Translations under genes and position numbers: made by a program
From: Bacillus mojavensis RO-H-1 = KCTC 3706
Lineage (GTDB): Bacteria > Bacillota > Bacilli > Bacillales > Bacillaceae
Assembly (NCBI RefSeq): GCF_000245335.1
Contig: NZ_JH600279.1
Location: 496,001-560,000 of the forward strand
DNA length: 64,000 nucleotides
Reading direction: 5' to 3'
Notes under the pieces: model-generated
What the model was told of the DNA's origin: nothing
The model's database searches: none
What the model saw: the letters and a program-made list of their open reading frames with translations, nothing else
Shown: in pieces, positions 40,333 through 48,784 of the stretch
Layout of the letters: every line of letters begins with the position of its first letter
Numbering within the stretch: position 1 is the first letter of the stretch

Positions 40333-40629
40333 ATGGATCAATTTGAAGCTGCATATGACTCGTATAAATCCAAACAAACAAATATCGATCAGCCAGTTGA
40401 TACGTCCGGAAAAGAAGAAATTATCGCGGTCAGAAGAAATGAGGAAGACAATATTATCGCGGTGAAAACGAACGCAGGAAGAGAACTGGACTATCCCACT
40501 GCGCTATCAGAAGCAAAAGCGGGGAAGCTCGCTCACGTTGATGTATTTCATAAATACGGACGTGACATTTTACGAAGTGAGCCAGACGGCATAAAGGATA
40601 ACAACCTATCTGAATTACCCGATTTTTAA
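40333..40629 (+). CDS. ywsA: Conserved small protein YwsA (DUF3892)
   Basis: The 98-residue acidic protein has a DUF3892-type pattern, IIAVRRNEEDNIIAVKTNAGRELDYPTALSEAKAG, then HVDVFHKYGRDILRSEPDG. It has no signal or membrane segment. Its function is unknown. I chose ATG 40333 because GGAGGTGG lies four bases upstream and the length equals 168 YwsA. It is single, between two terminators. Confidence 0.92.
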   Translation: MDQFEAAYDSYKSKQTNIDQPVDTSGKEEIIAVRRNEEDNIIAVKTNAGRELDYPTALSEAKAGKLAHVDVFHKYGRDILRSEPDGIKDNNLSELPDF

Positions 40630-40634
40630 TAGAG

Positions 40635-40668
40635 AAAGCCCTGTCCCACACCGGACAGGGCTTTTTTC
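40635..40668. terminator. Shared terminator of ywsA and ywrO
   Basis: AAGCCCTGTCC-CACA-CCGGACAGGGCTT forms a long stem with T runs at both ends, between convergent genes. Confidence 0.9.
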
Positions 40669-40671
40669 TTT

Positions 40672-41199
40672 TTAAGAAAAAGGCTGCTGGATATAATCTG
40701 CTAACCGTTTTGCACTGATTGCAATATCCTCAGCATTTGCGTATTTCACACCATAAAACACATATGGCGGAAGATATGTCATGCCAATCAGATTGCTTGT
40801 CGCCTGAAACGGCTTCAGGAGCTCACTGATCGAATAATGGTTCCCTCCGCCTGCCTGATACTTTTCTGCTTCGCTTCCTGTAGAAACAGCCAGCATCAGC
40901 TCTTTGCCATGCAGAGCTTTCCCTTCTGACCCGAAGGCCCAGCCGTATGTCAGCACAAGATCCTGCCATTTTTTAAGAAGCGGCGGAGAGCTGTACCAAT
41001 AAAGCGGAAATTGGAAAACAATCCGATCGTATTGCTCGCACAGCTGCTGCTCTTTGGCAATATCGATGGCTTCATCCGGATATTCCTTATAAAGCTCCCG
41101 TACAGTGATATTGTCATGTTTACTTAATTCCTCTACCCACGCCTTATTGACGACTGAGGTATCCATTTGCGGATGAACAGCCAAAACCAGTACTTTCAA
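40672..41199 (-). CDS. ywrO: NAD(P)H oxidoreductase YwrO
   Basis: The 175-residue flavodoxin-fold protein belongs to the NQO/general stress 14 (KefF/YwrO) family. Its marks are VLAVHPQMDTSVVNKAW at the N-terminus, FQFPLYWYSSPPLLKKWQDLVLTYGWAF in the middle and the flavin loop AVSTGSEAEKYQ. YwrO enzymes reduce quinones and nitro compounds. I chose the TTG at 41199 because AAAGGTG lies nine bases upstream and the product then begins at the family's usual LKVLVLA; the longer in-frame GTG overlaps that site. Confidence 0.92.
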   Translation of the reverse strand: MKVLVLAVHPQMDTSVVNKAWVEELSKHDNITVRELYKEYPDEAIDIAKEQQLCEQYDRIVFQFPLYWYSSPPLLKKWQDLVLTYGWAFGSEGKALHGKELMLAVSTGSEAEKYQAGGGNHYSISELLKPFQATSNLIGMTYLPPYVFYGVKYANAEDIAISAKRLADYIQQPFS

Positions 41200-41261
41200 G
41201 GAGACCCACACCTTTATCGTTTTAATGTTATTTTAACTAAAATGAGGTAAAGTGCCAAATG

Positions 41262-41298
41262 AAAAGAAAGCCCTGCACATGTGCGGGCTTTCTTTTTT
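41262..41298 (-). terminator. Terminator of alsSD
   Basis: AGAAAGCCC and GGGCTTTCT flank a GCACATGTGC palindrome, forming one long hairpin just after alsD, with T-rich sequence on both strands. Confidence 0.85.
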
Positions 41299-42065
41299 TA
41301 TTCCGGGCTTCCTTCAGTGGTTTCGATATCTTTGGCGAAATCCGGGTTATCCAGATTCGCATTAAAGAAATCTGCTGTATTTGGAAGTCTGAGATTCATG
41401 TTCATTTTTTGAGAGATCGTCACCGTGCAATCCTCAAGCACATAATCAAAGACGTGTCCGCCTGTATTTCGTCCTTCGTCAATGAAGTGCAGGTGATAGC
41501 CAGAAACAGCGATTCCGTTCGCATAAGCAGGAGTCAAGAAACCAACGATTGTCCCTCTGATGTTGTCAAAGTTGAAAATCGGCTGTGTTTTGACCGCTTC
41601 AACCATTGGCACATAAGGTTTTTCTTGCAGTTCTACCGTTCTTGTCTGCACTTTTTTAAACAATCCATCAATACGGATGGCATAAAATAGGTTTTTACTT
41701 GGCAGAATGCTATTGATTTCTTTTTCAAATTCTTCACGTGTCATTTTCGCATCAATTTTGTGCGTCATGTCCGGTGTAAAGAACGTAAATGAGCAGAACG
41801 GAGAGCGGTCTCCGCTTTGCACCGGTGTCGCAGTGCCGTCGGAACGAAGACGATAAAATTCGCCGTCAAACCCAATCAGCTCTCCATCAAGCTTGTTAAA
41901 GGTTCCGATACCGAAGTCACCGTATTTCGGAATATCTGACAGTTCAAAATCGCCGTCATATACTCCGTCTAAAAGAGAAGTCATTGTTGATACTTGATAA
42001 ATTTGGCTCACGGGCTGTTCTTTTTTGCCGCGGCTCAGCATTTGAATATTGCTTTCGTGTTTCAT
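41298..42065 (-). CDS. alsD: Alpha-acetolactate decarboxylase AlsD
   Basis: AlsD turns acetolactate into acetoin. The 255-residue length equals the 168 enzyme. The zinc-binding histidines are in GYHLHFIDEGRNTGGHVFDY, and the middle has DGEFYRLRSDGT. The gene follows alsS after about 60 bp and is the second of the alsSD operon, expressed at low pH or in stationary phase. An AAAGGAGTGA ribosome site lies before the ATG. Confidence 0.98.
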   Translation of the reverse strand: MKHESNIQMLSRGKKEQPVSQIYQVSTMTSLLDGVYDGDFELSDIPKYGDFGIGTFNKLDGELIGFDGEFYRLRSDGTATPVQSGDRSPFCSFTFFTPDMTHKIDAKMTREEFEKEINSILPSKNLFYAIRIDGLFKKVQTRTVELQEKPYVPMVEAVKTQPIFNFDNIRGTIVGFLTPAYANGIAVSGYHLHFIDEGRNTGGHVFDYVLEDCTVTISQKMNMNLRLPNTADFFNANLDNPDFAKDIETTEGSPE

Positions 42066-42127
42066 ATTCCCTTCACTCCTTTAGTAATGTGCTGTTCTTC
42101 GAAAACAGTGTCTTGGTGCGCAGAGTG

Positions 42128-43840
42128 CTAGAGAGCTTTTGTTTTCATCAGTTCTCCAAATTCTTTTGGGAGCTTGTCACTCGCTAAATTAACGTTATCA
42201 CTGTAGTCAACTGGGACATCAATGATAACAGGGCCTTCAGCATTCATGGCTTGACGCAGAACACCTTCCAGCTGGTCTGGTGATTCGACACGCAAACCGG
42301 TTGCCCCGAAGCTTTCCGCATATTTCACGATATCAATGTTTCCAAACTCGACTGCAGATGTACGATTGTATTTTTTCAATTGCTGGAATGCAACCATGTC
42401 ATATGTGCTGTCGTTCCATACAATGTGTACAATTGGAACTTTTAAGCGCACCGCTGTCTCTAACTCCATTGCTGAGAATAAGAAACCGCCGTCACCAGAG
42501 ACAGAAACGACTTTTTCACCCGGTTTCACTAATGAAGCACCGATTGCCCACGGAAGCGCAACACCAAGTGTTTGCATACCGTTACTGATCATTAATGTTA
42601 ATGGCTCATAGCTGCGGAAATAACGGGACATCCAAATCGCGTGTGAACCGATATCGCATGTCACGGTGACGTTATCCTCGACTGCATTTCGTAATGCTTT
42701 AACGATCTCAAGAGGATGCAGTCTGTCTGACTTCCAATCTGCAGGCACCTGCTCTCCCTCATGCATATATTCTTTTAATTCAGAAAGAATTTTTTGCTCA
42801 CGTTCCGCAAAATCCACTTTTACAGCATCATGTTCGATATGATTCAAAGTAGAAGGGATATCCCCGATCAACTCAAGCTCAGGCTGGTACGCATGATCAA
42901 TGTCAGCCAGAATCTCATCTAAATGGATAATCGTCCGGTCTCCATTGACATTCCAGAATTTCGGATCGTATTCAATTGGGTCATAGCCGATTGTCAGAAC
43001 AACATCAGCCTGCTCAAGCAGCAGGTCACCAGGCTGGTTGCGGAATAAACCGATACGGCCGAAGTATTGATCCTCTAAATCTCTCGTAAGAGTGCCGGCA
43101 GCCTGAAATGTTTCTACGAATGGAAGCTGAACCTTTTTCAAAAGCTTGCGAACCGCTTTGATCGCTTTAGGTCTTCCGCCTTTCATTCCGACTAAAACAA
43201 CAGGAAGTTTTGCTGTTTGGATTTTCGCGATAGCAGCACTGATTGCATCATCAGGTGCAGGACCAAGTTTTGGCGCTGCCACTGCACGCACGTTTTTGGT
43301 GTTTGTGACTTCATTCACAACATCTTGCGGAAAGCTCACAAAAGCGGCCCCAGCCTGACCTGCTGACGCTGCTCTAAATGCATTTGTAACAGCTTCCGGT
43401 ATGTTTTTTACGTCTTGAACCTCTACACTGTATTTTGTAATCGGCTGAAATAACGCCGCATTATCCAATGATTGATGAGTTCGTTTTAAACGATCGGCAC
43501 GGATAACGTTCCCAGCAAGCGCAACGACAGGGTCACCTTCAGTGTTTGCAGTCAGCAGTCCCGTTGCCAGGTTAGAAGCACCCGGTCCTGATGTGACTAA
43601 AACGACTCCCGGTTTTCCAGTTAAACGGCCTACAGCCTGCGCCATAAATGCTGCATTTTGTTCATGCCGTGCAACAATGATCTCTGGCCCTTTATCTTGT
43701 AAAGCGTCAAATACCGCATCAATTTTTGCACCTGGAATGCCAAATACATGTGTGACACCTTGCTCCGCTAAGCAATCAACAACAAGCTCCGCCCCTCTGT
43801 TTTTCACAAGGGATTTTTGTTCTTTTGTTGCTTTTGTCAA
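42128..43840 (-). CDS. alsS: Acetolactate synthase AlsS (catabolic)
   Basis: AlsS condenses two pyruvates to acetolactate with thiamine diphosphate, the first step of acetoin formation. The 570-residue protein has [13 protein letters not shown] with the cofactor-activating glutamate, VTSGPGASN, and the diphosphate-binding [18 protein letters not shown] with the following ND. I chose the TTG at 43840 because AAGGAG lies eight bases upstream and the length then equals 168; the GTG at 43849 overlaps it. The gene is transcribed away from alsR and depends on AlsR. Confidence 0.98.
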   Translation of the reverse strand: MTKATKEQKSLVKNRGAELVVDCLAEQGVTHVFGIPGAKIDAVFDALQDKGPEIIVARHEQNAAFMAQAVGRLTGKPGVVLVTSGPGASNLATGLLTANTEGDPVVALAGNVIRADRLKRTHQSLDNAALFQPITKYSVEVQDVKNIPEAVTNAFRAASAGQAGAAFVSFPQDVVNEVTNTKNVRAVAAPKLGPAPDDAISAAIAKIQTAKLPVVLVGMKGGRPKAIKAVRKLLKKVQLPFVETFQAAGTLTRDLEDQYFGRIGLFRNQPGDLLLEQADVVLTIGYDPIEYDPKFWNVNGDRTIIHLDEILADIDHAYQPELELIGDIPSTLNHIEHDAVKVDFAEREQKILSELKEYMHEGEQVPADWKSDRLHPLEIVKALRNAVEDNVTVTCDIGSHAIWMSRYFRSYEPLTLMISNGMQTLGVALPWAIGASLVKPGEKVVSVSGDGGFLFSAMELETAVRLKVPIVHIVWNDSTYDMVAFQQLKKYNRTSAVEFGNIDIVKYAESFGATGLRVESPDQLEGVLRQAMNAEGPVIIDVPVDYSDNVNLASDKLPKEFGELMKTKAL

Positions 43841-43903
43841 CACCCTCACTCCTTATTATGCATTTTAAACATAAAAATTTAAATAAATCTTGTGATACGT
43901 TTC

Positions 43904-43933
43904 ACTATACACTCTTTGGAAATTGACCTCCAA
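43904..43933 (-). promoter_or_regulatory. Promoter of alsSD
   Basis: On the minus strand TTGGAG (43933-43928) and TATAGT (43909-43904) are 18 bp apart. The start would be near 43897, which puts the AlsR site at about -56 to -74. Confidence 0.65.
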
Positions 43934-43952
43934 TATCAATTCGACTTATGAT

Positions 43953-43971
43953 TAATATGTATTACGAATTA
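43953..43971. promoter_or_regulatory. AlsR regulatory binding site
   Basis: TAAT-N11-ATTA at 43953-43971 is exactly the regulatory site described for AlsR of B. subtilis, and its place relative to the predicted alsS start fits the published -76 to -58. It lies 27 bp from the alsR start, so AlsR may also control itself. Confidence 0.85.
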
Positions 43972-43998
43972 TTAACCTACGAAAGGAATGCATGATTG

Positions 43999-44907
43999 AT
44001 GGAGCTTCGCCACCTTCAATACTTTATCGCAGTTGCCGAAGAGCTTCATTTCGGAAAAGCTGCACTTCGGCTGAACATGACACAGCCTCCCCTCAGCCAG
44101 CAGATTAAACAGCTGGAAAAAGAAGTCGGGGTGACGCTACTGAAGAGGACAAAACGATTTGTGGAGCTAACCGCAGCCGGAGAAATATTTTTAACTCACT
44201 GCCGTACGGCTTTGATGCAAATTGATCAAGCGATTGAACTGGCACAGCGTACGGCTCGCGGCGAGCACGGCCATCTCGTTATCGGTTTTGTCGGATCAGC
44301 TACATATGAATTTCTGCCGCCGATTGTCCGGGAATACCGTAAAAAATTCCCATCAGTAAAAATTGAATTACGGGAAATATCCTCATTTAGGCAGCAGGAT
44401 GAGCTACTAAAGGGAAACATTGATATTGGTATACTTCATCCTCCGTTGCAGCATACAGCATTACATACTGAAATCGCCCAAAGCAGTCCTTGTGTTTTAG
44501 CTTTGCCTAAACAACACCCGTTAACATCTAAGGAAGCCATTACAATTGAAGATTTGAGAGATGAACCGATTATTACTGTAGCCAAGGAAGCATGGCCTAC
44601 TTTATACATTGATTTCATCCAATTTTGTGAGCAGGCTGGCTTTAAACCAAACATTGTACAGGAAGCGACTGAATATCAAATGGTCATTGGGTTAGTAAGC
44701 GCCGGCATCGGGATTACATTTGTACCTTCCTCAGCTAAAAAGTTATTTAACTTGGATGTGACTTATCGAACAATAGATAAAATACAGCTGAATGCCGAAT
44801 GGGTTATCGCCTATCGCAAAGACAATCAAAATCCGCTTTTAAAGCAATTTATTAATATTTCAAATTGTCAGCAGTTAAGAACTAAAGAGAGTGATGCAAG
44901 TACCTGA
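43999..44907 (+). CDS. alsR: Transcription activator AlsR (LysR family)
   Basis: AlsR switches on alsSD in response to acetate, low pH and the approach of stationary phase. The 302-residue protein has the LysR helix-turn-helix (MELRHLQYFIAVAEELHFGKAALRL, then TQPPLSQQIKQLE) and an effector domain with LVIGFVGSATYEFLPP. I chose ATG 43999, which gives the 168 length; the TTG three bases earlier has slightly better spacing from AAAGGA and cannot be excluded. Confidence 0.96.
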   Translation: MELRHLQYFIAVAEELHFGKAALRLNMTQPPLSQQIKQLEKEVGVTLLKRTKRFVELTAAGEIFLTHCRTALMQIDQAIELAQRTARGEHGHLVIGFVGSATYEFLPPIVREYRKKFPSVKIELREISSFRQQDELLKGNIDIGILHPPLQHTALHTEIAQSSPCVLALPKQHPLTSKEAITIEDLRDEPIITVAKEAWPTLYIDFIQFCEQAGFKPNIVQEATEYQMVIGLVSAGIGITFVPSSAKKLFNLDVTYRTIDKIQLNAEWVIAYRKDNQNPLLKQFINISNCQQLRTKESDAST

Positions 44908-44936
44908 AATGATACTTGCGAACTCTTTTTTCTTTT
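44894..44936 (+). terminator. Probable terminator of alsR
   Basis: GCAAGTA and TACTTGC form a short stem over the alsR stop, and a T-rich run begins four bases later. It is weaker than the other terminators here. Confidence 0.5.
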
Positions 44937-45055
44937 GGGATTCTCATGGAATTTTAATTAATATAATATAATCGCTTAGTACAACTTCATATCAGTATAC
45001 GTATACATACAGTACAAATAGTTGGCAAGGATACTAGTAAGCGTATGACAATCGT

Positions 45056-46447
45056 TTGATGTTAAGAATGATAGATAGAGAGGTGACATATATTACACAG
45101 TTCACGAGTATATTAACATTGCTCGCTTTTTTCATAACAATGCTTTTTATTTTCTGGCGACCGAAAGGATTAAATGAAGCTATCCCCGCAACAATAGGCG
45201 CTTTCATGGTGATATTATGCGGAAGTGTGTCATTGACAGACTTAGGAGAAATAGGATCAAAAGTCACGGGTGCATCGGTCACAATTCTTGCCACTATGAT
45301 CATGGCCATTGCATTGGAAAGTTTCGGGTTCTTTTATTGGGTGGCCGCCAAGCTGCTCCAACAATCCAGGGGATCAGGCATCAAGCTTTTTTGGTTAACC
45401 AATTCACTTTGCTTTTTAATGACCATTTTCCTAAATAATGATGGGAGCGTTTTGATCACAACCCCCATCCTTTTGCTGGTTTTAAAATATTTAGGTTTGA
45501 AAAAACATCAAAAAACCCCTTATTTAATAAGCGGCGTTTTAATAGCTACAGCCTCCAGCGCACCGATCGGCGTAAGTAATATTGTAAATTTAATATCTCT
45601 CAAAATGATTGGCATGGATCTATATCTGCACACTGCCATGATGTTTGTCCCTAGTATGATGGGACTCCTTTTTATGGCTTGTCTACTGTTTATTTTCTTT
45701 TATAAACGTCTTCCTAAAAGCCTGCCGGATATACCGAACCATTTTCAGTCTCTGCAACATAGAAGGTACCATCCCCTTCATTCGCCATCAGCTCCATTAC
45801 CAAAACGAAATCAAACAAAAATAATGTTATTTGTACTCGCATTTGTTTTTCTCGTCAGAATCAGCTTATTTGCCGCGTCATATACCGGTATCTCCGTTCC
45901 TCTTGTCGCTGTCATCGGATCGATTATCCTTTTGGCCTGGAGATGGGTTTATTTCAAAACCTCTCCTAAAGACTTGTTATACAAATCACCTTGGCACATT
46001 TTTATTTTCGCTTTTACTATGTATGTCCTCATTTATGGGCTGCACAATATTGGATTTACTGAATTACTTGTCAATTATTTTGAACCAATGGTTTCTGGAA
46101 GCCTCTCCTACGCTACTTTCGTATCAGGTATCTCTACCTCTGTTTTTTCGAATCTATTCAACAACCATCCGGCTTTAATGATCAGTACTTTTACTTTAAC
46201 GGAAATGAGCCTGAATCCTTCAACAGCAAAAATCATCTACTTGGCAAATATCATTGGGAGTGATATTGGTTCCTTATTATTACCTATAGGAACATTAGCA
46301 ACACTTATTTGGATGCATATATTAAAACAGCATGATGAAAGTATTTCCTGGGGTGAATATTTAAAAACGACCATATTAATCATTCCGCTGACTGTTCTTT
46401 TTACACTAACATGTTTATATTTTTGGATCAGTTGGTTGTTTCTTTAG
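45056..46447 (+). CDS. ywrK: ArsB/NhaD-type anion transporter YwrK
   Basis: A membrane protein with about 11-12 segments in the ion-transporter superfamily that includes ArsB arsenite pumps; its marks are FLNNDGSVLITTPILL in the first half and FSNLFNNHPALMISTF in the second. Function in B. subtilis is unknown; arsenite or organic anions are possible substrates. The frame is open from a TTG at 45056, but the only good ribosome site, GAGAGGTGA (45078-45086), lies inside it. The codon at the right distance is ATT (45092). If that is used, the protein has 451 residues and begins ITQFTSILTLLAFF. The true start is unsettled. Confidence 0.85.
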   Translation: MMLRMIDREVTYITQFTSILTLLAFFITMLFIFWRPKGLNEAIPATIGAFMVILCGSVSLTDLGEIGSKVTGASVTILATMIMAIALESFGFFYWVAAKLLQQSRGSGIKLFWLTNSLCFLMTIFLNNDGSVLITTPILLLVLKYLGLKKHQKTPYLISGVLIATASSAPIGVSNIVNLISLKMIGMDLYLHTAMMFVPSMMGLLFMACLLFIFFYKRLPKSLPDIPNHFQSLQHRRYHPLHSPSAPLPKRNQTKIMLFVLAFVFLVRISLFAASYTGISVPLVAVIGSIILLAWRWVYFKTSPKDLLYKSPWHIFIFAFTMYVLIYGLHNIGFTELLVNYFEPMVSGSLSYATFVSGISTSVFSNLFNNHPALMISTFTLTEMSLNPSTAKIIYLANIIGSDIGSLLLPIGTLATLIWMHILKQHDESISWGEYLKTTILIIPLTVLFTLTCLYFWISWLFL

Positions 46448-46461
46448 CAGAGTATGAAACA

Positions 46462-46498
46462 AAAAACTGCCTTCTGCTATTCGAGGGCAGTTTATTTT
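46462..46498. terminator. Shared terminator of ywrK and ywrJ
   Basis: AAACTGCC and GGGCAGTTT pair across a loop of about 13 bases, followed by TTATTTT. It lies between convergent genes. Confidence 0.7.
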
Positions 46499-46512
46499 CA
46501 GTATAGGCTGCG

Positions 46513-47190
46513 CTAAGGGAGATGCATTGTCTTTAGATGATTTAACTTCCAAATGATTGACTCTCCACTTGCGTTAATAAGCTCAATGATATTATTAGAC
46601 ACATCTTTTAATAGACCGACTTTCTCTGGCACTTCCCCCATATCAAATATGACCAATTGGCCAACATATTTTTTGATCTGCTCCTCGAAATTACGCACAA
46701 GTGAAACACTGGAAGGTACGACAGGCAATTGAGAGTTATCAAGAGTGTACGGCGTTTGTTCTGTTGAATAAGGGGTAAACCATTTTAAGTGATGCATAGA
46801 TATGAAAAGTGTTTTAAATACAGGTGAAAAAAATACAATATAATCATTTAAAACACTAGTAACATATCCATGTATTGACCGATCCCCCGTTACATAAATT
46901 TCAATAAATTTGCCTTTCACCTTGTTTAATGTGTTTCTATAAGAAAAACTATTATTTTCCGCCTCCATCATTGTATCTTCCGGATCTATTAAAATTGGTT
47001 TCTCAGTATTCGTATTTATTGCTTTGTTCATTTGATGAAGATGCAGCAAGGGAATATAAAGATAATTGCAGCCATCAAATATAACAAAAATATCCTGTCC
47101 AATATCTATAAGTGTGCCAACAAATCTTGTATCTCCTGAAATGACAACCTCAACATCTGTGTCAAGAAATTGATTCAAACCTTTCACCAT
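46513..47190 (-). CDS. ywrJ: CotB-related protein YwrJ
   Basis: The 225-residue protein resembles the N-terminal part of CotB. It has Sm-like beta units, such as GDTRFVGTLIDIGQDIFVIFDGCNYLYIPLLHLHQM and KGKFIEIYVTGDRSIHGYVTSVLNDYIVFFSP, but lacks the serine-rich tail. It lies 60 bp after cotB on the same strand, with a terminator between them, so it probably has separate control. A spore-coat role is inferred from similarity and position; I know of no experiments. Confidence 0.88.
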   Translation of the reverse strand: MVKGLNQFLDTDVEVVISGDTRFVGTLIDIGQDIFVIFDGCNYLYIPLLHLHQMNKAINTNTEKPILIDPEDTMMEAENNSFSYRNTLNKVKGKFIEIYVTGDRSIHGYVTSVLNDYIVFFSPVFKTLFISMHHLKWFTPYSTEQTPYTLDNSQLPVVPSSVSLVRNFEEQIKKYVGQLVIFDMGEVPEKVGLLKDVSNNIIELINASGESIIWKLNHLKTMHLP

Positions 47191-47210
47191 TCTCCCCCTT
47201 TAATTGAATG

Positions 47211-47241
47211 AAAAAGGGCATCACTTTATCTGATGCACCTT
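47211..47241 (-). terminator. Terminator of cotB
   Basis: On the minus strand GGTGCATCA and TGATGCCC pair over the loop GATAAAG, with TTTTT after it. Confidence 0.8.
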
Positions 47242-47250
47242 CATTATCTA

Positions 47251-48657
47251 TTAAAATTTGCGCTTCCAATGATAGTCTATTGTTTTAACAATCGTTTCAT
47301 AGCTATAATCTTCCTTTTGGCTTCCGGTACGATGAAAATCAGAAGATCTTGATGACCGATATGATTTGGAAGAACTTTTGGCGTCTGATGAACGATCATA
47401 TGTTGATGATTGATAATCTGAAGATCTTGGTGACCGATATGATTTAGACGAACTTTTGGCGTCTGATGAACGATCATATGTTGACGATTGATAATCTGAA
47501 GATCTTGGTGACCGATATGATTTGGAAGAACTTTTGGAATCTGATGAACGATCATATGTTGACGATTGATAATCTGAAGATCTTGGTGACCGATATGATT
47601 TGGAAGAACTTTTGGAATCTGATGAACGATCATATGTTGACGATTGATAATCTGAAGATCTTGGTGACCGATATGATTTGGAAGAACTTTTGGAATCTGA
47701 TGAACGATCATATGTTGATGATTGATAATCTGAAGATCTTGGTGACCGATATGATTTGGAAGAACTTTTGGAATCTGATGAACGATCATATGTTGACGAT
47801 TGATAGTCTGAAGATCTTGGTGACCGATATGATTTGGAAGAACTTGATGAGCTATATGATGTTGAAGAGGTTAACGAACTACTGTCCCCCTCTTCTTCGT
47901 GTTTTTGTTTTTGGTCTATATCATTTTTGCTTTCTTCTTTATCATCATGTTCTTTCTTTTGATCACCTTTTTTGTAAGAGCCTTTTGGGCCTAAGCTGAT
48001 GCTCTTGATATGAAAAGGATATATCCGAAGCACTTCTTGATTTTTCACTAAAGTATAATGACCATCCGCATTATCTACGAGGATCCCTTCAATTGCTTCT
48101 GGTCCTCCTCGATTAATCGAAACCCATTTATGAGTTAAACTCTTAAAAACTTCGTTTAAATGATCAGCTTCCAAGACACTTGGCGTATGTCCTTCTTTAT
48201 TTACAGCGTCCTCATGTTTACTTATGCTTTTGATGTGATGAATATTAAAATAAACTACGCCATCCTCATTTGTGTCTAACGCAGCGAAATCATCTCCTAG
48301 CCATACCAAACTTCCTTTTTTAGATTCCGGACCTCCTTGATTTAATTGCACTGATTGGTTCATTAACTGTCCGATTAAGCTGTGAAAATCATCAGCATCA
48401 GCCATTTCTGCCGTCTCAATTGTTGTTGTGCTATTATTGGTATCCTCTGTAATACTTTTGACATGATCCAATTGATAATAAATGGTTTTTTTTTCAGTTT
48501 GTAAGGCGATATAATCTGATTTTACAGCTACCAATTTTCCTTTTTTAGATTCCGGACCTCCTCGATATACAGTGACAATTTTATCTTGCATTGAATGCAA
48601 AAAATTATAGTAAGATATATCATGATTTGAATGATTTTTCATTCTCCTCTTGCTCAT
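47251..48657 (-). CDS. cotB: Spore outer coat protein CotB
   Basis: CotB is an outer-coat protein displayed on the spore surface. The 468 residues hold three Sm-like units with GGPESKKGKLVAV, GGPESKKGSLVWL and GGPEAIEGILVDN near residues 33, 106 and 184, an acidic linker and a Ser/Arg/Tyr-rich tail of 26-residue repeats. The end TIVKTIDYHWKRKF is as in 168. In 168 CotB is about 380 residues, and the tail is phosphorylated by CotH, which leads to the 66-kDa form. Here the tail is longer and its units contain tyrosines (SSDYQSSTYDRSSD). AGGAGGG lies before the ATG. A GerE box lies upstream. Confidence 0.96.
   Translation of the reverse strand: MSKRRMKNHSNHDISYYNFLHSMQDKIVTVYRGGPESKKGKLVAVKSDYIALQTEKKTIYYQLDHVKSITEDTNNSTTTIETAEMADADDFHSLIGQLMNQSVQLNQGGPESKKGSLVWLGDDFAALDTNEDGVVYFNIHHIKSISKHEDAVNKEGHTPSVLEADHLNEVFKSLTHKWVSINRGGPEAIEGILVDNADGHYTLVKNQEVLRIYPFHIKSISLGPKGSYKKGDQKKEHDDKEESKNDIDQKQKHEEEGDSSSLTSSTSYSSSSSSKSYRSPRSSDYQSSTYDRSSDSKSSSKSYRSPRSSDYQSSTYDRSSDSKSSSKSYRSPRSSDYQSSTYDRSSDSKSSSKSYRSPRSSDYQSSTYDRSSDSKSSSKSYRSPRSSDYQSSTYDRSSDAKSSSKSYRSPRSSDYQSSTYDRSSDAKSSSKSYRSSRSSDFHRTGSQKEDYSYETIVKTIDYHWKRKF
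47351..47845 (-). repeat. 78-bp tandem repeats in cotB
   Basis: The core CGATCATATGTTGA starts at 47393, 47471, 47549, 47627, 47705 and 47783, always 78 bp apart, giving six nearly identical units and partial ones at the ends. Each encodes 26 residues of the form SSSKSYRSPRSSDYQSSTYDRSSD. Units differ at a few bases only (GAC or GAT in the Tyr-Asp region, GCG or GAA before AGT), a sign of recent duplication. Confidence 0.95.
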
Positions 48658-48738
48658 TCATTACCCTCCTAGTCATTTATACATAGATGATAAATATATT
48701 GCATATATACGTGTCACAGTTATTTCTTGAACTAATTG

Positions 48739-48750
48739 AATAGCCTAATT
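48739..48750 (-). promoter_or_regulatory. GerE box upstream of cotB
   Basis: AATTAGGCTATT on the minus strand fits the GerE consensus RWWTRGGYNNYY completely. cotB is activated by GerE in the late mother cell in 168. A sigma-K -10 could not be fixed with confidence; CGTATATAT at about 48702-48710 is the nearest match. Confidence 0.65.
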
Positions 48751-48784
48751 GTCTGATTTTCAGCGAATACCTATAATCATGCAT

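Noticed and set aside
47351-47845. CRISPR-like array at the cotB repeats
   Set aside because: The units are contiguous 78-bp tandem repeats that code for protein, without spacers of different sequence and without cas genes near.
47277-47999. Frames of 170 and 177 codons on both strands over the cotB repeats
   Set aside because: They arise because a 78-bp repeat without stops in one frame has none in the next copy. They repeat the same unit and have no ribosome site; CotB is the real product.
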